From contig NW_020170397.1 of NCBI RefSeq assembly GCF_000524195.1, positions 1,079,809 to 1,143,808 of the forward strand: a stretch of DNA of 64,000 nt, read 5' to 3'. Shown here piece after piece: positions 25,367-38,000 of this stretch. The notes under the pieces were generated by a model. It had not been told where the DNA came from. It saw only the letters and a program-made list of their open reading frames with translations, and did no database searches. Positions within the stretch are counted from its first letter, which is position 1, and each line of letters opens with the position of its first letter. Source of the stretch: Echinococcus granulosus. Lineage: Eukaryota > Platyhelminthes > Cestoda > Cyclophyllidea > Taeniidae. A program made the translations under genes and the position numbers.

Positions 25367-26405
25367 ATGATGGGTGGTGCGAAGAGGGGTGATCAACTGG
25401 GCTTCGTGGAAAACTTCTGTCTCAGCGGTGCTGCGGCTGTTATAGCTAAAACTGCTGCCGCCCCGATTGAGAGGGTTAAGCTCCTAGTTCAGAACCAGGG
25501 TGAGATGCTTAAGTTGGGCACGCTGGACAGACCCTACAATGGTGTCATCGATTGTACTATTCGCACTTTCAAGACCGAAGGTGTGTCGTATTTGGTTCTA
25601 AAGCATATTTGTAGGCCTTTTGCCCTTCTGGCGAGGCAATTTACCGAATTGCCTGCGTTACTTCCCCACCCAGGCTCTTAACTTTGCCTTCAAGGATAAG
25701 GTTAAGGCCACAATAAAGCCGCAGAAAGACGATCCCTATGCCGTTGCATTCACGAAGAATGTTGTTAGTGGAGGCATTGCCGGTGCCCTTTCGCTCGTCT
25801 TCGTGTACTCACTGGACTACTGTCGAACTCGTCTCGCGAGCGACACCAAGTCCGCGAAGAAGGGGGCTGCGCGTCAGTATGATGGCATGATTGATGTCTA
25901 TAAGTAAGTCATTTATGCGTTTCATCCCTCGATTTACTCAGAAAGACGTGGAAAACGGATGGTATTGTTGGTTTGTACCGTGGTTTTGTTATCTCATGCA
26001 TTGGTATCATGGTGTACCGTGGTTTCTACTTTGGTCTCTACGATACTATCAAGCCCATTTTCCTCGGTGAGGATGCCGGTGTTACTATTAGCTTCATTTT
26101 GGGTTACGGTGTCACTGTGACGGCCGGACTCCTTTCCTACCCGATTGACACGATTCGCCGGCGTATGATGATGACATCAGGTGAGATCGTTTTGATCCAC
26201 GTAACTTTTCTTAGGTGCCGCTGTTAAATACAAGGGCTCTCTGGATTGTGCCGTGTCAATTATGAGAGACGAAGGGCCCATGTCTCTGATGCGCGGAGCG
26301 GGAGCCAACATCCTTCGTGGGGTCGCGGGGGCTGGTGTACTTGCTGGTTTTGACAAGTTCAAGCAAGTCTACGTCTCCTACCGGCTTGGGAAACCGGTGG
26401 CATAA
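25367..26405 (+). CDS. ANT: Mitochondrial ADP/ATP carrier (adenine nucleotide translocase)
   Basis: Exchanges cytosolic ADP for matrix ATP across the mitochondrial inner membrane. Exons 25367-25580, 25615-25903, 25942-26180 and 26215-26405 join in frame to 310 residues, the normal family length. The three-fold carrier repeat is present: APIERVK in repeat 1, SLDYCRTR in repeat 2 and YPIDTIRRR in repeat 3. The family signature RRRMMM (about 26155-26172) marks it as an ADP/ATP carrier and not another SLC25 member. [19 protein letters not shown] and YRGF are also typical. The start is the first of two adjacent ATGs. Introns are only 34, 38 and 34 nt. One oddity is that the proline of the second PX[DE]XX[KR] motif is serine (codon 25809-25811). 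AATAAA at 26991-26996 is a possible polyadenylation signal. Confidence 0.97.
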
Positions 26406-29400
26406 TTACACTGTAGGGGATCACAATACTAGAGTAGGTTTGCCTTGTGGTCGTTGTCGCTAGCCTCTTGTAATATAGCCTTACGAAAATGTGACTGCAA
26501 TTCTGTACTCATGAGACTCGTCGGATGTAGTAATAGAGTAGTATTGATCATTTTCGTCTTGGTGAAGCGGGTTTTGTTGATTCGGGGGGGGGGGGGGTGG
26601 ACGACACTTCGTGTAGTTGTGCTGCCTGTGCGGATGTGGCTTCCCCGTTGTGGTTCGGTGCCTTCATGCTCATGTTGGCTGGTGCCGTTGGTCGCGTGTT
26701 TTCTACAGTTTGGGGCCGGGAGTGTTGGTGTGTGCGGGTTCATTCGCTCCCAGCATCTCCTCTGCAGGTGTCTGGTCGACGATTTTCGCTCTGTGCATAG
26801 CTTTCTCCCACATCGTTCTTATGCATGTATGACCACCCTGGGCCGTTGGTGTGGGGGTTAGCCACCCTAGTCGCGGGCTCTTACTTCCTAACATTTGCAT
26901 CCAGAAAGGAAATTGCGCATTACGCAAGGGTGGAAGTAAGTTTTTATGCTCCCCCATGCTTGGGGTCGTCTGGCGTCACTGAAGTTACCTAATAAATTGT
27001 GCAGACGTAGAGGAGCCGCTGGGACAGGATCGGGAGATGTGTGGTCTCACACCCTGGGTGAATGGTTGCAATCGCTCGAGGGCTGCATCATTAGTAGGTG
27101 GTATCCAAATCCAAGCGTCTGGGGTTACTCAGGCGGCGGGGGTGCTACTTTTGTCGCCGCTGAGACAGCGTCCCTTAGCCGACGGTTTGTGCCACTCCAA
27201 GCTCGTGGCGGACGGTGATAGTTTAGGTCTTGCTGACTGCTTAGGCTTCCGGTCTCGTGCTTGGTCCCCGCTCTCCCATTCGCCTGCGCCGCAGTGTTTG
27301 TGCCATTTAAAGCTGGTAACCGCAGATTTTAAGCACCAATTTTGTACTTCAGGGATTGTTGTGTCTAATGACTGGAAGTGGTCTAACACCTCTCTACTGA
27401 AAGCTGGCCACTGCCAGTTTCTACCATACGTTCTGTTTTGAGGAGCCAATGAAACATCTAAGGCTAGTCATCCTTGTTTCTATCTCACTCCCCTCGCCTA
27501 GTTTATTTGGCATGTGATTATGTGGCTGTTTACCACCTGGTAAAGGTGGTGCACCTTCACTGGGTCTCAGAGGAATATCGCTCGGAGAATACGGCGGATA
27601 AAGATGGGGCCGCGAGTAAGGAATAGGTAGTATCTCCCTTCCTCCTCTCCATCCCTAATAAATGGAAAATCACTTTACGAGTCAATTTTGGTACTAAAAA
27701 TTGAGCCTCCCATTAAACTAGGAAGTGAACATTCACGAATGATTTCAGCAATAAAACAAGATTTTGTACGAACAATGGAGAGCTTTGGAGGAATTCTCCG
27801 AAGTTTCATTCATTTCCGCGTTAGCTTTAAAGAAGGCGATTGTTTATCCCTTGTGAAGCTGAAAAAATCGGTGATGTCGAATCTGCGTCTTTGCTGAGGG
27901 CGTGCTGACTGCGTTGCATTCATTCCAGGGGAGAATCGTACCTGCTACCTACTTAGTTGTCGACGAGCTTCCACTCCCAGTTTGGCCTTAATATGTGCAC
28001 CATTTCATGAGCATTTGTTGGTTAATTTTATCGGTCAGTAGTCCACTCCATCATTCCATTTACTCAGTTATCTGATGTGGTTAACAAAGGTAACTCAGTC
28101 GTCATGTGAGAAAATGACCGGCTGGATGCCGCTTTAACAGCTCCGCTCCCATTGGCAAGAGAATCAGTGTTTGCACTTTACGCGTGAGCTTGGGTCCCGT
28201 CGGGTTCTTCAACAGTGAAGTTGGCATGTCAAGCCTTCAATACTGAGGTTTTGTTCACCAATCAGCATGAGTACGCTAGAAGCATGGCGACTGTTTTCAT
28301 GCTGTAAATGTGAGGCCTATGTCGTTCCCACATCCCGATTAATCTAAACTGTCTCTATTTTATCATGGGTCCTTCCATACCTCGAAACAGCGATCATGCA
28401 GCTCGATAAGTTTCATTTGGACGCCCAAAAATCCAACGCAAAACTGTGTTGATGTCAACTCGATAGATGGCGGAATGAAATAGGTGGAAACGATAACTTG
28501 GTGTCCTTTACTGGCCTTTACGAGGATAGTCCTTGAGCTTGAAGCGCTTGTGATTCAGTACTCAGGGCGTTATTCCCGTACAATGGGGTCAGAAAACTTA
28601 TCTGTCACTAGCGAATGTAAAAGGATTAAAAAGGCGCAATCAATCAAAGCGTGAAATCAAATTGCAAAGATGCCTTTTCGTCATTCAGTGCCCTAACAGT
28701 ACGTGCTTCTGGAGCCGAAATAAGCACGGCTATACCAAGGTGAAACTTGAGCAGTGAGAGCTACTAACTTTAGTAAAGGCTCTACTGAACATGTAACCAA
28801 AAAAATGTTTATGGGTAGCCGGGTCACCTAACATGCTGTGAGGCTGACCTCTAGGTCACGGTTCCGGGAGCGGCCACGCTGAGTTAACAACCGCTCCCAA
28901 TGCAGGGGACCACGGATCGCAGTTCGTTTTGGCCTGAAAGTTCTCTGTGAGTGCGGAATAGGGACTACAGGCAGGAATGGTGCCGACACACGAGGATGGA
29001 GCCAAATTGTCACACCCATAAGTGATGTCACCAATTGCCAAGCCATTCCGCATTTGAACTTCAAGGCGTAACCTGATTGATTTTGCGGTGTGAGGGTAGT
29101 GACATTTGTTACAAGCTAAACTCGTCTCTTGGATTTAAACTACCTCTGTTAGTTTTCACTATTTTATTTTTGCTGCACACTTCAGTTCAGACTTATCACA
29201 GAAAAGGTTAAATACACATTACTCCATGACCCGTTTAGCGGTTGCGTGGTCTTTGAGTCACAGTCTAGCCTCCACACCCACACTGCAGACTTTGCGATTG
29301 ATCAGCGAAACCTAAGGGTGGTTATGATTTCAATTTTCAGTCGTAACGAATAGCAAAACCACTCACTGTCGAAGTAACCTCTAATTTGCTGAGAAGCACA

Positions 29401-30610
29401 AGACAAAACACTTCTAGGCTAATTATCATCTTATATTTATCACGAGTGAATGCTACTGGAACTCCACTTAGCCGTTGCCACGTCTTATGCATGAAAACGT
29501 GGAGGCAGCGCTTTCGCTCCAGCTTCTGCATGAATGCTGTGACCGAGAGTGCGCCGCCTGCTTGCGCGTGCGCGCGATCGTCGGCGCACGAAGGCGTCGG
29601 CTGATCGATTTGCCGACCCGTTGTTTCGGTAGGGTATGCGCAACAACCCATCAGTTAACAGCACGATTTATACTAAAACCAACTACAGTTGCATAGTCTA
29701 GTTGGCAGGATGACGAATGCTCCATGCCTCCAACCAAGAAACGGAAACACACTGATTCAGCGTTTGATGTTAGGGTAAGACTGACCTGATAAACGAATCC
29801 TGATGGTTTCATGAAAGAACAAGGAAAGTGTAAAGTCAAAAGTACCAATGGTGCGCTGGTGGAAAAAAATGATCAAAGTGACAGAGGTATTTCCTAAACA
29901 CGATTTGAAAGGGCTTCTGTGAAAAATAGGCAATCCTTAGGTCATGCGCGAATAACAATGGTGTAAAAATCTTCAAATGCCTATTGAGTCATCTGAATCT
30001 TCCCACTGGATCGGTTTGAATCGAAATACAATCTAACAGTAATTCCTGCGCTTAAACGCACTAATGATTTTGACTGACGTACTTGTAACATCACTGTCAA
30101 ATCATTTTTAGAGAAAAGTAGCGCGCAATTTCAACACTAAGATCTAGTAAAACTTCTTGTCAGCTTCGTCATTGTAAAGCGCTGGACCTCATAACTTAGC
30201 AATAAACAGTTAAGGTGGTTCCAGCATAAGATAATTAGTTGATTTTGGTTCAGGCACTTTAAGAAAGGAATTGTCTGGGTAATATTCCAAATAGATTCCA
30301 ATATATGACCCGATTGAATGTGAAGATACAGTGTAACTGAGGCATCGAATGGGGCGAACCCCAGGACAGCATGATAGTAAAAACTGCGCGAACACTTGCA
30401 GAAATTTTGTAAAGATTTGGCATCTGCCACAATGCACATTTAGTCATGTGACTTATTTTAACTCCACAAGTGCGTCATCCCAGCCGAAATTAGGTGTTTA
30501 GATGAAAGCTAGAGTACAAATAAATGCAGTAACTTGATATTTTACCCAAATGTGCGCCTGCTCTGGAGTTTGTACCACGTTCTCCAACGTGGACTTTAGG
30601 GGATACTAAT
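26406..30610. other. Long intergenic region without a recognised gene
   Basis: About 4.2 kb between the ADP/ATP carrier and a solo terminal repeat. It includes the likely 3' UTR of the carrier (AATAAA 26991-26996), a run of 14 G at 26584-26597, GC-richer unique sequence up to about 27450 and at 29500-29600, and otherwise AT-rich sequence. Open frames here are short and lack splice-linked partners or family motifs. I see no tRNA or rRNA gene. Confidence 0.5.
26584..26597 (+). repeat. Homopolymer run of 14 G
   Basis: An uninterrupted (G)14 tract lies about 180 bp after the carrier stop codon, probably in its 3' UTR. Such runs are unstable in replication and sequencing, so its length may not be exact. 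Confidence 0.9.
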
Positions 30611-30812
30611 TGTAATACGATAGTGGTTTATCCCTCGGTTCTGGTGAGGCGCCACTTTGTACTTTGAATTAGCCTTCTTGTACCTCGCTGGGTGGGCTGG
30701 CCTTTTGGGCCATGCCAATAGCCCGGACACCTTCTCCGTGCTGAATATATATATTCTGCACGAGTATTGTGTCTTCTTTCGCATTCAGGGAGTCCCGGAA
30801 CGTTACACTAAT
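30606..30812 (-). repeat. Solo terminal repeat of the TRIM family with 5-bp target duplication
   Basis: A 197-bp copy of the terminal repeat, minus orientation, lies at 30611-30807. It begins TGTAATACG and ends CGTTACA on the plus strand, so it has TG...CA ends. The pentanucleotide CTAAT occurs directly before (30606-30610) and after (30808-30812). That is the expected target-site duplication and sets the exact ends of the repeat. No internal region or second repeat is next to it, so it is a solo repeat left by recombination between the two ends. It lies about 500 bp upstream of the TRIC gene start. Confidence 0.85.
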
Positions 30813-31321
30813 AGTCTCCTAGGCCTTCCGTGCAGTGCCAACGCATGTTACCCTATAATGTTTTGGCCTAGTGCTGTATTAAGAAAGTTAGGGGGCTACG
30901 GAGATGTAAGACACAAAAATATGAAAATACCTTCAGAAATATTTTACGAAGAGTAGGTTATAAAAATGACGGGCAATCAAATAAGCAAGCCCAAGTTATT
31001 CAGTGATTATTTCAGTAAACGCAAAAACAACTGCCTTTAAACTTTTTTTCTCATATTTTAACAAATTCAGGTGTTAAAACTTAGTAAAGGTATCCGGAAA
31101 ACAGAAACTGAAATTATAAGAAAGCATTTTAAGTAAAGTCACTAAGGGGTACACTATTTCATAGCCTCAGAAACATCACTTTCCTGAAAAGCGCATTTTT
31201 ACGAAAAGAAGCAATTTTGTTGAAATGTATTCCTTGTGCTAGCCCCGTCAGTGCAGTGCCGCCTTTTCTTCAAAAGTCAAGGACGGTGTATCTCTTCGCT
31301 GCCCTTTCGTTGTCTAAGGAG

Positions 31322-33928
31322 ATGGATCCCCAAATTATTGACGACATTGCAACTTCTGTATCTAAATGGTCTATGTATCCTTATTTTGACATCGCCCACT
31401 ATACACTTATGAGCACTGCTGTGAGAGAAGATATTCCCCAGTCTGGTAGGTCAACTTTGTCATTTGCTTCAGTTTTTGTTTTCGGATGCTCAATTTTAGG
31501 ACTTTCTGCGCTTGCATATTCGTGCAGTAGTTAAATGAAGAATTTTGGTTATTGCTAGGACAAAATTTATTAAACACCTACTTTTCTCCGGTAGTTAATA
31601 CATATTGACATATGATCTTGGATGTATTATCAGTTGGGAAAATTGGTTTTAATGTACTTTTTAGATGAATTTCCCCTGTAGTTGTTTGCTTTTTTCCCAT
31701 GTTAGGCTCTGGTGCCTTTTCCCGAAAGCACCCATTCGCCTGCTGGTTTGCAACCATGCTCATGTGCTTCGGCGGTGCCATCCTCGGTAACTTTATCCTC
31801 GGAGAGCCGATTTTTTCCTGCTTTGATGACCATCGCGCCGTGCTTACCGCTACAGCTGTCTGGTAGCCCTCATTTTCTGCTTCCCTTACCCTTATTTCTC
31901 CTCTCCTCTAGGTACCTAATCAACTACTCGCCTTTTGACGTGGTCTACAAAATCTATTCACTTTTTTCTGTCCGTCTGCTCGTCTGTGCCATGAAGGAGG
32001 TGCAGCGATCGAAGAAAATCTCCCTTGGTGTCTCTCATGCCTACCATGACTACCCACACAGCGCTGTTACCTGCATTCTGGTCGGCCTCCTCAAAGGTAC
32101 GCATATCACTTAATCTTTCTCAAAGAGTGCGCCATCTTCTAGGTACTGGTAGTTCATTCATGCGAAGCATTGCTGCTCTCGCCACTGGTGTGTGGAGACC
32201 TAAATCCGTTGAGTTTCTAGTCTGCTCGTAGTAAGTAATCCGCACCCTCTCCCTTCCCCTTTTTAAATACACCCCCCTCCCCCATTCCCACGTCCCAGAT
32301 AAACGGTAGTAAAGGGCATAGCCTAGTCCAGTTGCTCATTACCTGGTGTTCCGGTCATCACTGTTCCCATATTTCACGTTAAATTAATGTGTGGTTTTAA
32401 ATGGGTTGTTTCTACTCATGTCGGTTCTTTGCTACTTCATGCATTTAATTCATACGGCTAGTCAGTCCGTTGGACCAACTGATTTGTCATGTCACCAGGA
32501 TATCAAATTTTCTCCGACGGCATGATTAAATAAGCTGATAGGAGTGGGTAACCTATGTATATGTGCATGTAATTTCTTAAGAAAGTATACACATATAATG
32601 TTGGTGAACTTCGTGCTTATCTTTTATCACTGTGGAAGATACTACTTTGTGTGGCGTTTAGCGTGACATTTAGGTATATTTAACACCAAAATCGCACCAT
32701 CCAACCAGAGTTATGAAGGGTTTTCGTCTATGATGGAACGATAAGTGTAAAAGCCGTTTGCTCGTTCTTCCTGAATCCACGAAGAGCTACGGGGGATTGG
32801 TGCACTTATGCAGCCACTTTTTGAACGAATATGAAGAACGACATAAGTGTAAAGAGAGATTGTGATGGCTTGAGAATCATGCGTATGCGTGAATTTGCGC
32901 ATGTGTCGGCTGAACAAACCACCTCTGCTTGTATAATTCAACAGGTACAGGTTATTTGGAAATGAAGATATTCGCCAGACTTGTGCGCGGTGTCTGGCTG
33001 CCTGCGTCGACCGAATTTCTTCATCCTAGTTTGTAAGTGGTCCTTTCCTCTGCTATCATTATGGCGTCCAGACCGTGCGATGTCATGAAAGCATGTCTTA
33101 TCGAGCCCCCCGATAGTGCTAGATCGGTCTACTTACTCTGCGTTCCGTTTGCAAATGGCGCGTGCACTGTAGGCAGGAGTTTATATCGCGAGTCGCATGA
33201 GAAGCTGTCTTTCGTACGATTTGACGTCTTAGTCGTTCGTTAGGGCATGCTCTCATTCACTCCCCCTTGTCTTCTCTTTCTGCAACTACTCATGATCTCT
33301 TCCTTGTTACTTCCCTAAGCACGACCAAAATCTCGCTTCTCTCTGCAATCGTCTTCTACTATGATCTCCTGGACCTGATCCCCCTTTCTCGACATCAGCT
33401 CTTTCTCGCTGTTGTTGGGGTTCTTGTCTACATGCGGTAATTACTAGTAACCATAATTTTCCAATTCATTTAAACTCTTCATTGTCGTGAATTTGCCCTA
33501 GCATCTCTCAACTAGACGGCATCAACCTCACTGCTACAGACGGATATTTCTGGCTTATAGGGCTCTGTGGATCTACTCTGGCCCGGTTATAGCTAACCTA
33601 TTGCCTTTACCGTTTTAGGGTTGCCATGCTCTGCCTTGGTCTAAAGGATCCCTTCGCTCCTATCCAAAACCTTATCTGCACAATTTTTTTTGGCGGTGTC
33701 GTTGATGCTCTAAAAGCGGCCGTGACCCGTCGCAAGAGCGATGACTCATCTGAGACAGTAGCGACCAATCCAAATGTTATCGCACCCAATACAGGCGTGG
33801 GAGTTCCCCAAGACGGCTACAGTGGGTCGTCAGGCGGTGGGGGTGTCAAAGAGAGCTCTGGTGCGACGATACTTCGTCGGAATAACCCACCAAATGCGCC
33901 CCACAATGCAGATAAGAAGAGGGACTGA
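31322..33928 (+). CDS. TRIC-type trimeric intracellular cation channel (TMEM38 family)
   Basis: Monovalent cation (K+) channel of endoplasmic/sarcoplasmic reticulum that supplies counter-ions during calcium release. Exons 31322-31445, 31706-31862, 31912-32096, 32143-32230, 33320-33436 and 33619-33928 give 326 residues. Family hallmarks in order: YFDIAHYTLM (near residue 20), HPFACWF, a small-residue helix MLMCFGGAILGNF, WYLINYSPFDVVYK, and MKEVQRSKK (about 121-129), the conserved lipid-binding KEVxR segment. GVWRPKSVEFL, PLSRHQLF and a late hydrophobic helix follow. The hydrophilic Gly/Ser/Pro/Asn-rich C-terminal tail of about 65 residues is not conserved. The ATG at 31322 is the first in the open frame. 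The gene is convergent with the minus-strand MCR-like gene. TMEM38A versus TMEM38B orthology cannot be told by eye. Confidence 0.95.
32231..33319 (+). other. Large fourth intron of the TRIC gene
   Basis: This 1,089-bp intron runs from a consensus GTAAGT donor to a TTCCCTAAG acceptor. The other introns of the gene are 46-260 nt. I see no embedded gene and no clear TRIM copy in it. Confidence 0.7.
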
Positions 33929-34753
33929 AGAAAGCTGTCCTTTCCCCTTCCCTATATTACTTCATCCTCCCATCAATCTTCTCACTTTCCCGCCCCATCT
34001 CCCGCCTGCTTCCCGAACAGGGGGAGGAAAGGGTTGGGATGTGTATTACATCTCCTTCATATTTGTGGTTATGTGTGCTGGTGCGTGTTTACGGGCGTGA
34101 GTGCTTGTGAGAGACGCTTTTTTCCTCTCACTGTTTCGTCCAACAGATGACTTTCGTGCGTCTGTGTCACTTCTAGCCCAGATTCTTTGTTGCAATCAGG
34201 GCAGTTATCTCCACCCTATGTATGCGCCTTTCATTTATCCAGCATTAATTTCGTTCTTTTTGTCATCTCTATGTGTGCGTATTTGGCGCATAATTAAAAA
34301 AGCTTTTGCCTAACACCAGCTTTGCGTTGTGATTTGGGGGTTTCACTTCACCTTCGACACTTTCCTGTTAGTGTGCTTCTCACTTTCAACTTCATCCGGT
34401 GATCTCTTTCTTTGGGAATTGTAAATTTGTAAGTAATAGTGTAGTGAGGGTATGGGGCAATCCAACGGCGTGGCACGAGGCTGTCGTCGTGTTGCCAATA
34501 CCAAGTCACAGGGTGGGCGCGCGTGATGCTGCCTTCTTTTGCGCAGTTCGGTAGGTCGCGGCGGGCTGGCCAATGGCACTGTGGCATCGATCCGTCGATT
34601 GCGGACGTGCATGGGATCTCCCATACCTGGCGTCCACTGTGCCTCCCGCCGACTTTGTAGCTCAGTTGTCCCTCCCTTAGTCCTCATCTCAATGTGATCG
34701 CGAGGCTCAACGCCAATCGTCAACCGCCACCACTGGAGCCATTGTCATTGGAC
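33929..34753. other. Convergent intergenic region
   Basis: About 825 bp between the stop of the plus-strand TRIC gene and the stop of the minus-strand MCR-like gene. It should hold both 3' UTRs. No ORF with family similarity and no clean AATAAA for the TRIC transcript; TAATTAAAAAA near 34291 is the nearest AT-rich candidate. Confidence 0.5.
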
Positions 34754-35007
34754 TCAGTGGGGGACTTTTATTTTTTGAGGGAGAGAGACAGGTACAAAAC
34801 AAAATGCAGTAGCAAAAGGTAACACGAGGGTCCAGTGATGATGCTGCAATGTTAGTAGGAGGATGACCAAGAGGAGCAAGGGGCTAGGTTGTCTAAAGAC
34901 GGCGCCGTTATAATCCGGGCAGTAGGGGCATTGGAAGGATCCACAAACGCTGCAAATTGTGTTGGTGTAGAGGGAGATTACTTCATACATACTGTTGTTA
35001 TATCGAC
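34754..35007 (-). other. C-terminal exon of the MCR-like protein: Cys cluster and hydrophobic tail
   Basis: The last exon encodes [13 protein letters not shown], then a leucine-rich stretch ([13 protein letters not shown]) and a further hydrophobic segment ending at TGA 34754-34756. It is joined in phase 1 from ...YEYYEPG. The cysteine cluster followed by a hydrophobic end suggests membrane attachment by a GPI anchor or a C-terminal helix, as in CD109-like members. This is an inference. If the splice were not used, exon 35313-35418 would read on to a stop at 35254 and the tail would be lost. Confidence 0.65.
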
Positions 35008-38000
35008 CTGTGACAAAGAAATTGAAAAATGAAAGTTTTCACTGTGTTGAGGCGCATAGTTTGGTGCGGTATAATTTGTGCTGACTACAGTATTTGTGCC
35101 AGTCATTTGAGAGGTCAACATGAAATACGTTTCACCCGTAAAATGTTTCCAAAATTCCTTCCGTACTTTGTGTGTTTAGATAAGTTCGTTTGTGAACGTG
35201 TTGGTCATGTGCTTGTGAGTGTTAACTTAGTCATTAATGTCGGCTCGTTGCCTTTACAAACCACACAGCCCTAAATCTTTTCTACATTGAATGGGGAATA
35301 ATTGAAATTCACCCGGTTCGTAGTATTCGTATGCGAGGCAGATTTGGTGATCAGTCATGTTGGAGACCGGATAGAAACGCGAGGCATTGAATTCAACGCA
35401 AGTTCTTTCCGTTGTTAACTGAAAAAATAATATGATGGGTTGAGTTGGACAATCTTGCCATGAATATCCAGATACCGCTAGATGTTTCCCATGCGTCCAC
35501 CCCGTGATCAGCACCGATGTGCGAGATTTCAAGGAAGAAATTCGTTTACCTAGGTGCTTACGGTAAGGACAACCATTGTATAGGAATTCCGAGGCCCTTC
35601 GTGTTCCCTTGGGCGGGGCACAAAAGGATAAGAGTTGCTTTGTTGGTTTCTTGGGGATTAATTTGACCGGCAATATCGCAATACCTTTATCCTACGAAAA
35701 AATTGCTACGACTAGGAGTCTTTTCGTGATATCAGAAGAGTAATTCAGAAAGCTCAATGAATTAGCTTATTATTAGCAAACTTTTACAATAATAAGGCAC
35801 TGTGGATCTTACACCTACACAGAACCTTTCGGCATAATGAATATACCTGGTAAATGTCAACTCCTAATTCAGGATCTCCATTTTTCGCTCATATCACACA
35901 CCTATTTCCTAGAAAACGGTGATATTTTGGATGTGTTTATGTTGATATGACACGCATTTGACAAACAGAAATGTCGGAAAGACCTAATTGGCATTAAATA
36001 ATATTGACCTCGACATGACCTTGGCGTAGGAGTGACCAGGTGATTTAGTACATAGTACAATCTTTTATCCTCATCACACACTGAAATGCAAATTATGAAC
36101 GTATGCTAACTTGAAAAGGAATTCTGCAGATGACTTTGTAATACGTTGGTTATTTGTGTAACTCTTGATTTTGTTAAAGGGGTCACTTAGGTGCACCGCA
36201 GTTGCGCCTGTGCCGGGTGGCCCGAATAGGCACATAGTAGTAATCCTAAGCCCCGCAGTATGTTGGCGATACATACTCTACGCAAGCAACGTCTTCGTTC
36301 ATCTTCAGGGAAGTCTCTGGGTGCTATATTGGTGGCAGCAGGAAGCCAATCCGACCTTAAGGCATAATCATCCTGTTTCCTACTGCTAAGTGATTAATCT
36401 TACCGGGGCGGAAGAAATCCCAACGACCCATAATGGAAGGTCGAAAAATAGCCCCCAGTCTTGTGTTCTGCAGAGAATCTATTAACAATGGAGGCGACAT
36501 TAGTCGTGGCCGTAAAACATCCAGAAAAATTCGTTATGAAGCAGTCTACCATACTTGTATGAAGATCAGTCATATGAACACGCGATACCTCCTCCATCTC
36601 TCCACCAGCTAGACTAAACTCAGGCATGGTTGGGCGGCAGCGTGATAAGGAAGAGTAGATGCGAAACCTCTCTTCCGCGGAACTATGTTAAATCTCGCCC
36701 TTTGTCACACCACTCCGCTTCTGGGCCAGCTATGGATACACGTGATGTCCAGAACATTCTCCTCCCCTTGGCACACTTTCTATACAGGCCAAAACTCTAG
36801 ACGGAGTGGAATTACCAAGAGGTATCAGTGACTTTACGGCTAAGTATCTCCTCAATTGCACAGACATTATTGACTGGCTCGGTTGGCTCGTTGGTGTTAT
36901 TCTTCCGGCACCGATTATGTTGTGATGATGAACACGGAAGGTTAGCCAGAAGGGACGATGGGGATAACGCTCAAAAGAGGAGAGGTGATCTGCAATAGGT
37001 TGGCAAAGGAGCTACTTACGAAGCCCGACACTGTACCTTCTTAGGGCGAGCTAACCTCCGAGTCATGCCGGCAGCCCTTCGGCCCTACAGTACATTATCT
37101 GCGCTCATATCATAACTTATTTTGTCTTCAGCGAAGACTTGGAGTCGCTGTACGTGCCTTACTAAGCGTGTTATGTCATTTAAACTGCTTGAAAAAATGG
37201 AAAACTTTAGAGAGTTTGGGAGTTCTTTTCGATATTTTACGGTTGCATTAACCTAGTTTGAAACGCAGTTTCACTTGGGGGGTAGTTGGGATAGTGCTTG
37301 GGGTAGTTGTTCCCAGGATAAATTAGAAATTAGTATGATGAATTGGTTTCGTTGGGAAAAAATGATGTCCCCTAGCATCAGCACTTGCTTATCTACGTCC
37401 GTGCTGCCTTTGTGGCGCGCGCCTTATCGAGCGAATGAAGCGGGAAACATCGGACCAATGGGACAGTGATGCCGCTGGCCTGCGAACCGCCGCTGGGCGG
37501 AGGAATCAATCATCCCACAACAAAACTCACCTTGTTAAAGAAAAAATGAACAAAGTGGGGACGGAAACGAGCGTACATCAACCGGGGCACCTGACCACTT
37601 TGCACGTAGTCCCGAAGCTCGTTATTTAGTACCACGTAGCCTGTAGGCACACGAACTTCAAACACTGCCATGCCACTCTCATTGGCTGGTTCCAAAGGCT
37701 AAAAGGTAGAAGGGTCCTTTAATCCTCAACTTTCTGACAACGGCTCATACTGGTCGGTGGCTGGTATACACTTCGCGAACCAGCTAAAAGGACATTAAAT
37801 TGTATAAAACTCTTCTCCGTAGTAAATATTAAAACAAGCGGAAATTTGGCTAAATGTGTCCACATCCTTTAAACCAGACATAAAATACAAAACCATGAAA
37901 GTTACTTCTTTAAAGGTTTAAGTATCAAACATCTTGGTTGAAGGGCAATTCCCTTGAGGGCCAAATGAGGTGTGCACTGAAGTGGACGCTTACATGATTT

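Noticed and set aside
26445..26861. Cys-rich 138-codon frame downstream of the ADP/ATP carrier
   Set aside because: It overlaps the G14 run and the likely 3' UTR, has low-complexity composition, and has overlapping frames on both strands.
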